Source: LMUY01 sp964657445 (GTDB taxonomy: Bacteria; Pseudomonadota; Alphaproteobacteria; Acetobacterales; Acetobacteraceae). From it: 64,000 bases of DNA. Positions within the stretch are counted from its first letter, which is position 1. Each line of letters opens with the position of its first letter. Below, piece after piece: positions 58,570 to 64,000 of this stretch. Location of the stretch: NCBI GenBank assembly GCA_964657445.1, contig CAZZVB010000001.1, positions 1 through 64,000 of the forward strand, in the 5' to 3' direction. Both the position numbers and the translations under genes were made by a program. The notes beneath the pieces were generated by a model. The model was not told the DNA's origin, did not search any database, and saw nothing but the letters and a program-made list of their open reading frames with translations.

Positions 58570-59313
58570 TCAATAGGTGGCGCGGCCGCCGGTGATGTCG
58601 AACACGCCCGCGGTGGAAAACGAGCACTCCTCGCTCATCAGCCAGGCGGCCAGCGCCGCAATCTCCTCCACCTTCACGAAGCGACCCATCGGGATCTTGC
58701 TGAGCATGTAGTCGATCTGCGACTGGCTCATCTGCTCGAACAACTCGGTCGCAGCGGCGGCCGGCGTTATGCAATTCACCAGCACGCCCTTGCCCGCGAG
58801 TTCCTTCCCCAGCGACTTGGTGAGCGCGATCAGCCCCGCCTTGGACGCGCTGTAATGCGACGCGTTGGGATTGCCCTCCTTGCCGGCCACGCTGGCGATG
58901 TTCACCACCCGGCCGTAGCCGCGCGCGACCATGCCGGGCAGCACGGCGGACGAGACGAGGTAGGGCGCAATCAGGTTGATCTCGACCACCAGGCGCCACT
59001 CGGCGGAGGGTAGTTCCCAGGTGGGCGCGTTGCCGCCGGTGATGCCGGCGTTGTTGACCAGGATGTCGATGCGGCCATGCGCCGCCTCGGTCTGCGCGGC
59101 GGCGGCGCGCACGGCTGCTTCGTCCGTCAGATCGACCGTAACCGCACTGGCGCCGGGTAGCGTCGCCACCGTATGGGCCAGGCGGCCCTCGTCACGGTCC
59201 CACAACGAGACGATGGCGCCGGATGCGGCGGCACGCTCGGCAATGGCAAGCCCGATGCCGCGGGCGCCGCCGGTGATGACGGCGACGCGGCCGTTCAGGT
59301 CGATCTGGTTCAT
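58570..59313 (-). CDS. SDR-family oxidoreductase (FabG-like)
   Basis: The 247-residue protein has the classical SDR set: the nucleotide motif TGGARGIG at about 14-21, DRDE after the second strand, LVNNAGITGG near 86, and the catalytic Tyr and Lys in HYSASKAGLI. The C-terminal loop has TELFEQMSQS. It probably reduces a 3-oxo or hydroxy group with NAD(P)H. GGGAGG lies before the ATG at 59313. It is convergent with the DUF2934 gene. Confidence 0.9.
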   Translation of the reverse strand: MNQIDLNGRVAVITGGARGIGLAIAERAAASGAIVSLWDRDEGRLAHTVATLPGASAVTVDLTDEAAVRAAAAQTEAAHGRIDILVNNAGITGGNAPTWELPSAEWRLVVEINLIAPYLVSSAVLPGMVARGYGRVVNIASVAGKEGNPNASHYSASKAGLIALTKSLGKELAGKGVLVNCITPAAAATELFEQMSQSQIDYMLSKIPMGRFVKVEEIAALAAWLMSEECSFSTAGVFDITGGRATY

Positions 59314-59511
59314 GTTACCTCCCAAGCTCGTGCGGCTACCGGCGCTGCGAACCGCGCGTTCGCCTTGCCAACCCACGAGGGAGGAAGGCTATGCCCGCGT
59401 AGAGTGATCGCATAGAGGCCGAGGCGCCGGCATTTGCGGATTTCAAGTTCGTCCCGGACGTCGGTAACCTGGCGCACCATCTCGTCGAGCGCACCCGAGA
59501 GTGTTCCGTGC

Positions 59512-60396
59512 TTAAGGCGTCCCGGCACCAGACAGCTTATCGTGCAGGATATCCAAAGCCTCGACAGCCGCCGCGATCCGTCTCGGATTGCCCGATGCGC
59601 GGGCGAGGGACAGGCGTTGCTCCATGAAGTCCAACGCCTCCGTCTGACGGCCACCCTCGTAGGCCAGCACACCGAGCTGGAAAAGCGACTGGTCCGTCAT
59701 CACCGGATCTTTGGCCTTCAGGGCGTCGGCGAGCAGGCTTTCCAGCACGGCACGGGCCGCGGCCATGTCGCCCAACTCATACTGATTCTGGGCGAGGTTC
59801 ATGCGCACCGGGAATGTCTTGGGATCGTCCAGCGGGAGCAGTGCTGAGGCCTCGGCCAGGAGTGCCTCGTTGATCTGGCGTGCTTCCTCAAACTGTTTGG
59901 TCTCGTGCAGGCAAAAGGCGAGACGCTGCCGTGTGCCGAGCTGGGCGAGCTTGCTGACCCCGTTCTGCGCCATCAAGGGCAGCGCCAAGCGGTAATGCGG
60001 GATCGCGGCATCACAGCGCCCTATTTCCTCGTTCTGACGTGCGATCGCGTAATGCAGCGCCTCCTTGTCCCCGAGATCGAGGAATGGGTGCTCGGCCTCG
60101 ATGCGCAGCGCTTCCTCCCCGTGGAGAATGGAATCCTGCATGCGCTCGCCTTTGTTCTCCACGAACGAGCGCAGTTGCATCACCCGGCCGCGGTCCTCGC
60201 TGTCGGGTGCTGTAAGGGGCTCGATCTCGTCCAGCTCTCCCAATACGGCGCGCACGCTGAACCTGGCCGCGGGATCGAGCACCATGGTGTGGATCGCGGC
60301 CAAGCGGACCGCCGCCTGATTGTCCGCCGCGGCTACACCCTTGCCGATCAGCGGGAGAGACAGGAACAAAAGCAGGGCCCTTCGCAATGTTTTCAT
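59512..60396 (-). CDS. exported tetratricopeptide-like repeat protein
   Basis: The 294-residue product has a signal peptide (TLRRALLLFLSLPLIGKGVAAA) and a mature part of helix pairs typical of TPR proteins, such as FEEARQINEALLAEASAL, MNLAQNQYELGDMAAARAVL and LFQLGVLAYEGGRQTEALDF. The ATG at 60396 is chosen because it gives the signal peptide. It appears to stand alone in a region of unknown genes. It may be a periplasmic scaffold; no partner is visible. Confidence 0.75.
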   Translation of the reverse strand: MKTLRRALLLFLSLPLIGKGVAAADNQAAVRLAAIHTMVLDPAARFSVRAVLGELDEIEPLTAPDSEDRGRVMQLRSFVENKGERMQDSILHGEEALRIEAEHPFLDLGDKEALHYAIARQNEEIGRCDAAIPHYRLALPLMAQNGVSKLAQLGTRQRLAFCLHETKQFEEARQINEALLAEASALLPLDDPKTFPVRMNLAQNQYELGDMAAARAVLESLLADALKAKDPVMTDQSLFQLGVLAYEGGRQTEALDFMEQRLSLARASGNPRRIAAAVEALDILHDKLSGAGTP

Positions 60397-60511
60397 GGCG
60401 CACCTGACTGGTGAGAGGTTCAATGGGGCGACGATGCCAAGGGTGTTCGCCACAGTCGCTTCCTGGCCGTCGTAAGATGCGAACTCGTGGCCGGAGTGGC
60501 AAAGGCTCTCC

Positions 60512-60886
60512 ATGAAAAGCTTCGTGCGCTGGCTCGACCGCTACATCTACGTCGACCGCCTGCGGTTGCGCCCGGCCCAAATGCTGCCGCGGATGCGGCC
60601 GCACGAGTGGGTGTGGTACGTCGCCGTGCTGCTTGCCAGCGGCCCTGTCCTGTTCTGGGTGTGGGACCGCGTCGGCGATTGGCTCGCCGGCCTGCCGGGC
60701 GGCGTCCTCCTCAAGCTGGCCGCCTACCCGTTCGGCGGGCTGCTGCTGGGCGGGGTGTGGCTGCTGGTGCTGCCGGCGCGGCAGGCGCGGCTGGAGGCAG
60801 AGGGCGAGGGATGGCTGGTCGCGGCACTCATGCTGGCCGGGCAGCTGCTGTACCTGCTGATGCGCCACCTGCTGGCGGCAAGTTGA
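60512..60886 (+). CDS. small membrane protein, unknown family
   Basis: The 124-residue protein has a basic N-terminus (SFVRWLDRYIYVDRLRLRPAQ) and three hydrophobic segments: about 33-52, 65-87 and 98-118. The middle of the protein is Gly/Leu-rich (YPFGGLLLGGVWLLVLP). I do not recognise a family. It is divergent from the TPR gene and converges on the small-gene cluster to its right, whose last possible frame overlaps its 3' end. Confidence 0.7.
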   Translation: MKSFVRWLDRYIYVDRLRLRPAQMLPRMRPHEWVWYVAVLLASGPVLFWVWDRVGDWLAGLPGGVLLKLAAYPFGGLLLGGVWLLVLPARQARLEAEGEGWLVAALMLAGQLLYLLMRHLLAAS

Positions 60887-61097
60887 GCCGGAGTGCGCGA
60901 AGCCTGCATGAGGTTCGCGCGCCGCTGCGCAGCACCAGCACGGCCGCGGAGATAAGCCGCCTCGATACCGCGAGCCAGCTGCCCGAGCCCGGTGCGACCT
61001 CCGCCACCTCGCTCCAGGTGATGCGCCGCGTGCCGGCCCAGCTTGCCAGGACCACGCGCCGCCGGTCAGCTCTCTTGGAAATCACGCCTTGCTTCAC
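60828..61097 (-). CDS. possible small gene at the end of the leftward cluster
   Basis: An 89-codon frame starts with an ATGA overlap of the stop of the gene at 61094-61381, as expected for an operon member. Residues 9-60 (for example RRRVVLASWAGTRRITWSEV) read like part of a PH-like/STM3941-type domain. The rest is Ala/Arg-rich, and the frame overlaps the convergent gene at 60512-60886 by 59 bases. It may be real, truncated or a chance frame. Confidence 0.35.
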   Translation of the reverse strand: MKQGVISKRADRRRVVLASWAGTRRITWSEVAEVAPGSGSWLAVSRRLISAAVLVLRSGARTSCRLRALRLNLPPAGGASAGTAAARPA

Positions 61098-61381
61098 GCA
61101 TCACCCTCCGCAGCCCGGCGCCGTGCATCCGCCCACTCCTTTGCATCGCGTGCGTCCGCATCGGCATCGAAGCCCTCGTGGTCATAGCGAAACGCGATCG
61201 CGTCGCGCCACTCCGTGGAAGCCGACCATCGATCGAGGTACCGTGCCTTGCCGTCCGCATCGAGCGACAACCAGAACGGCAGCCAGCTCAGGACAATGTA
61301 AGTCTCGGCAAGTCCCTGGTTCGCGGGTTCATCGGCGGAAAGCCCAGGGATGGCCACCCAGGGCGGGGGCAGTTCGTCCAT
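61094..61381 (-). CDS. small soluble protein, unknown function
   Basis: The 95-residue protein starts at an ATG one base after the stop of the frameshifted gene upstream. It has a proline-rich start (MDELPPPWVAIPGL), a hydrophobic/Trp-rich stretch (YIVLSWLPFWLSLDADGKAR) and an acidic/Ala-rich C-terminal helix. No signal or membrane segment is clear. The family is not recognised. It belongs to the leftward cluster headed by the large membrane protein at 61890-63410. Confidence 0.65.
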   Translation of the reverse strand: MDELPPPWVAIPGLSADEPANQGLAETYIVLSWLPFWLSLDADGKARYLDRWSASTEWRDAIAFRYDHEGFDADADARDAKEWADARRRAAEGDA

Positions 61382-61382
61382 C

Positions 61383-61896
61383 TCAGTGCGCCTCGATGGT
61401 GTGATCGGCGATCCAGCCGAAACCGAAATAGCCGACGAGAGGCCGCGTGCGATCGCCTCGGCCAGCACCGCGCCGTAGGCATCAAGCTCCATGCCACGCG
61501 GCGCTGGCCCGCCGATGCGCACCGAGCGGCCACGCCGGGAGACGCGAACGTCAGGCAGAACGTGGTGACCACGTTCCCGTACATCCCGACCACCTCGGCA
61601 TGGTCCACCTGCCGCCACGGCACCACCGGCTCAGCCAGGCCGGGGCAGCGGAAGCCCTCTGGCGTGAGCACGAGATAAGGCACGCCGCGCCGCTGCCAGC
61701 GCACCGCCATCGCCGCTACCAGGCCTGCGCCGAGCAACAGGCAGAAGCCGAGCAGGCCGTAGAGCGTCCAGTCGTCCAGCCCCGCGCGGGCCACCAGCAC
61801 GAGGCCCGCCAAACCCGATAACGCGAAAGCCGCGCCAAGCGCGAGGAACACCAGCAGCGGCTTCGGGTCCTCGTGGAACGCCGTCTCCTTCAGCAC
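61383..61896 (-). pseudogene. membrane protein gene with two apparent frameshifts (PH-like/STM3941-type)
   Basis: From a GTG at 61896, which overlaps the upstream stop by seven bases, one frame encodes two membrane helices and LVLTPEGFRCPGLAEPVVPW, then VDHAEVVGMYGNVVTTFCLTF. Near 61545 the protein-like reading moves to a second frame (VSRRGRSVRIGGPAPRGMELD). Near 61440 it moves to a third (VGYFGFGWIADHTIEAH, stop at 61383-61385). Both shifts need one missing base each, giving a product of about 171 residues. The stop then lies one base from the next gene's ATG. Either the gene is decayed or this GC-rich stretch has two sequencing errors. Confidence 0.6.
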
Positions 61897-63410
61897 TGCG
61901 GGGCGTCCGCGAGCAGCCGCTCCAGCCAGGGGCGCCGCCGCGCCGGAGGCGTGATCGCGATGTCCTTCAGCGTCAGCATGCCGTCCACGATGGCAAGCCG
62001 GGCTTCGATGCGGCCATCCTGCGGGCCGGGTGTCGCGTGCGGGTCGGGGCCGAACGGGGCGCTCACGCGCAGGGTGGCGAAGTCCGGGCGCAGGATGGAG
62101 CGCGCCGGAATGGCCCGGCTGACCCCGTCGTACTCCGCGCCGAGCAGGCATTCGCCCGGCGGCAGGGCGGCCGCGGCCGCGCAGAGCCAAGCGCTGGTGT
62201 CGATCCAGCGCCACGCCCCGCCTTCGCGGTGCCAGAGCTGGCTCGCGTCGGAATGTCCCGCATAGGCCGAGGTCGCGGGCACGACCAGCAACCGGCCCTC
62301 GGGGGAGGCCAGGACCACGGGCGGCTCGACGACCGCTAAGCCCAAGCCGGCGCGGACGGAGAGGCGCCAGCCGTCGCTGTCGCTGCGGTCGAACACGTCC
62401 AGCGAAGAAGCGCCTGGCCTTTCGGCGTCGGTCCCGCGGAGGATCCGGAACGCGAACTGCCCGTCGCCGCCGGGGACGAGACCTGCGTTGTCGGAACCCT
62501 CGACCAGCTCCGCCAGTGTGAAGCGGTGGTCGCGCAACGCCTGCCATTTGGCGGCGTCCCGTGCGCGCGCGTCCTCAAGCGTGCGGCGGATGCTGGCAAG
62601 CAGCGCCGGGTCGGTCACGCCGCGGGCCACCTCGAGCAGAATGCGGTTCGCGTCCACGAAGCCGCGACCGTCGAGACTGCCGGCGACCGCGTCGTTCCAC
62701 GCCTGGGCCAGCGCCGGCGGCGGCCCCTCTGGGATTTGGCTCACGCGCGAAGCGGGCCCGTCGATCCAGGATTTCACCGCGAGCCCGCCGAGCAGGAGGA
62801 GCGTGGCCGTGAAGCCGAGCCCGCGCACCGCGCCACGGGCGAGCCGGCCGGCCAGCCCGGACCTTTCGCGCACCGGCGCCACGATCAGCCGCACCGCGAT
62901 CCCGGTCGCGGCCTTCATGGCGACCAGCGCCCAGATGATCGCCACAACCGGCCCGCCGATCACCAGGCTCCAGAACAGCGCAAAGGCGAGTGCGGTGAGC
63001 ACCTGGCCCGGTTGAGCCACGAACGGCGCGCCGAGCCGCGCCTCCGCCGCTGCGAAGCCCGCCTGAAGACGACGCCGGTGGCGCGCGGCCAGCCAGAGAT
63101 TCACCCCGGCGGCGAGCGTGGCCGCGGCCGCCGCAAACACGATGAAGCCCTGGTCCTCCACCATACCAGGCGAGTCCGTGCCGGGCGCGAACACGGATGG
63201 GGCGACGCCTGCCAGCGCGTCGGCAAACCGCGCGGCTGCGTCTGGGGCGCGATAGAGGAAGAAACTCGCGACCCCCCATGCGGCCATCGCGGCCGACCAC
63301 AGCCACGGCCGGGCTGGGGCCTGCCAGCCGGAGGCTTCCTGGAACAGCGCGGACGCGGCACGCTGGACGTGCTCGTCCGGCCGGGTGCGCCAGCCGAACT
63401 GCATCGTCAA
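61890..63410 (-). CDS. large membrane protein, unknown family
   Basis: The 506-residue protein has about four membrane helices in its first 220 residues (near 40-55, 90-110, 140-165 and 200-215). A soluble domain of nearly 290 residues follows with segments such as FTLAELVEGSDNAGLVPGGD and WRLSVRAGLGLAVVEPPVV. The C-terminus contains RIEARLAIVDGMLTLKDIAI. I do not recognise the family. It heads a leftward cluster of small unknown genes and is coupled to the next one by a seven-base overlap. Confidence 0.75.
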   Translation of the reverse strand: MTMQFGWRTRPDEHVQRAASALFQEASGWQAPARPWLWSAAMAAWGVASFFLYRAPDAAARFADALAGVAPSVFAPGTDSPGMVEDQGFIVFAAAAATLAAGVNLWLAARHRRRLQAGFAAAEARLGAPFVAQPGQVLTALAFALFWSLVIGGPVVAIIWALVAMKAATGIAVRLIVAPVRERSGLAGRLARGAVRGLGFTATLLLLGGLAVKSWIDGPASRVSQIPEGPPPALAQAWNDAVAGSLDGRGFVDANRILLEVARGVTDPALLASIRRTLEDARARDAAKWQALRDHRFTLAELVEGSDNAGLVPGGDGQFAFRILRGTDAERPGASSLDVFDRSDSDGWRLSVRAGLGLAVVEPPVVLASPEGRLLVVPATSAYAGHSDASQLWHREGGAWRWIDTSAWLCAAAAALPPGECLLGAEYDGVSRAIPARSILRPDFATLRVSAPFGPDPHATPGPQDGRIEARLAIVDGMLTLKDIAITPPARRRPWLERLLADAPQC

Positions 63411-63597
63411 CGCGGGAAGAAAGGGACCGGCATGCCGGCCTCAACGCCGGAGCGGGTCGGTGGATCATGCTCGCGACCGTCCTCGCGGCGGCAGCGCACC
63501 GACCGGCATCCGCGCAACCCGGACGCCGACACGCTGACCTCATCCCACCCCCGCCCGCGACTCTTGCTTTGCCGCCCTCTCTGATACACTCGAGGCC

Positions 63598-64000
63598 ATG
63601 CCCAGACGTCTTGCTCTTTTCATGCTGCTGCCTTTGCTCGCCGCGGCGGCACCCGATACCGCCGCCCCTGCGGTCACCGTCGTCCACGCCACGGCCGGAA
63701 CGCTGGCCGAAACGGTGCTGGTGACGGGGACGCTGGCGGCGCGGGAGGAAGTGCTGGTCAGCCCGCAAATCGACGGCCTTGCCATCACGGCCATCGACGT
63801 GGAGGAAGGCGACCGGGTGACCGCCGGGCAGGTGCTGGCGCGGCTTTCGCACGACGCGCTCGACGCCAGCCTGGCGCAGAACACGGCGCAGCAGGCGCGC
63901 TCGGAAGCCGCCATCGCGCAGGCGCAGAACGCCATCGCCGAGGCGCAGGCGTCGCACAACCAGGCCGACCTCGCCTTCGCCCGCGCGCGCGACCTCGTCA
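63598..64000 (+). CDS. RND efflux periplasmic adaptor protein, C-terminus cut by window edge
   Basis: The frame is open for 134 codons to the right edge. A signal peptide (LALFMLLPLLAAAAPDT) is followed by the membrane-fusion-protein start: VTGTLAAREEVLVSPQIDG with the biotinyl/lipoyl-like strand ITAIDVEEGDRVTAGQVLARL, and then an alanine/glutamine-rich alpha-hairpin. This is the AcrA/MexA-type adaptor that links an inner-membrane RND pump to an outer-membrane channel. The pump gene is expected just beyond the window. Confidence 0.88.
   Translation, partial: MPRRLALFMLLPLLAAAAPDTAAPAVTVVHATAGTLAETVLVTGTLAAREEVLVSPQIDGLAITAIDVEEGDRVTAGQVLARLSHDALDASLAQNTAQQARSEAAIAQAQNAIAEAQASHNQADLAFARARDLV

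Noticed and set aside
59314..59511. Short helical-looking peptide between the SDR and TPR genes on the minus strand
   Set aside because: A stretch such as ALDEMVRQVTDVRDELEIRK looks protein-like, but there is no start codon with a ribosome site and no family match.
61890..62547. N-terminal half of a 419-codon leftward frame ending at 61288
   Set aside because: That part overlaps the large membrane protein gene out of frame. Only the segment after the GTG at 61896 looks like protein, and it belongs to the frameshifted gene.
1..64000. CRISPR arrays, tRNA or rRNA genes, transposases and phage genes
   Set aside because: No regularly spaced repeats, no tRNA- or rRNA-like sequences and no transposase or integrase motifs were seen on either strand by eye.

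Overview
The window is high-GC DNA (mostly G/C in third codon positions, many GTG/TTG starts, stop/start overlaps such as ATGA, GTGA and TGATG between genes). It fits an alphaproteobacterium of the Rhodospirillales, most likely Acetobacteraceae. That placement is inferred from gene content: OprB porin, DsbA-Smc, MutY-DciA, several tripartite tricarboxylate transporter (TTT) genes, CsbD repeats and alternative complex III. No rRNA, tRNA, insertion sequence, phage gene or CRISPR array was seen. One 100-base N gap (47071-47170) shows that this is a draft scaffold.

Layout. 1-6000: a secreted protein cut by the left edge and an OprB porin, behind an inverted repeat with Fur-like half-sites; a TIGR04325 methyltransferase, an alpha/beta hydrolase, a DUF4174 protein and a WcaJ-type sugar-phosphate transferase. 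6010-13689: DsbA-like protein, Smc, glycogen phosphorylase and a Tim44-domain protein. 13795-23944: a divergent catabolic island. A TetR regulator heads a leftward operon (cyclase-family hydrolase, TctC, enolase-superfamily enzyme, TctB, TctA). To the right run a BKACE enzyme, an ACMSD-like amidohydrolase, an orphan Bug/TctC binding protein and an Ldh-family dehydrogenase. The substrate is unknown.

24178-35391 is a compact respiratory operon: alternative complex III (actABCDEF), one uncharacterised membrane protein, then a caa3-type cytochrome c oxidase (coxB with fused cytochrome c, ctaD, ctaE, ctaF). Together they would move electrons from quinol to oxygen. 35478-40385: cysD and cysNC make APS/PAPS and overlap a large GT-C-like membrane protein. 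40412-43728: RidA and an HpaB-type flavin monooxygenase, divergent from a luciferase-family monooxygenase that has a near-consensus sigma-54 promoter.

43925-45145 and 58033-58532 hold two CsbD-DUF2934 cassettes. They share a 38-base upstream box containing a palindrome at identical distance from the start codon. The first is followed by two more small helical-protein genes. Between the cassettes lie a PfkB kinase, a glycine-zipper lipoprotein, the assembly gap, aldose 1-epimerase, a membrane protein coupled to a subtilase-like protein without a visible catalytic serine, a mutY-MFS-MetX-like operon, dciA, an L,D-transpeptidase, a DHA2-type exporter and a PAS-LuxR regulator. After the second cassette come an SDR, a TPR protein, a group of small unknown genes (one with two apparent frameshifts), a large membrane protein and the start of an RND periplasmic adaptor cut by the right edge.

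Starts, domains and motifs are read by eye. Family names come from remembered family features, not from searches.
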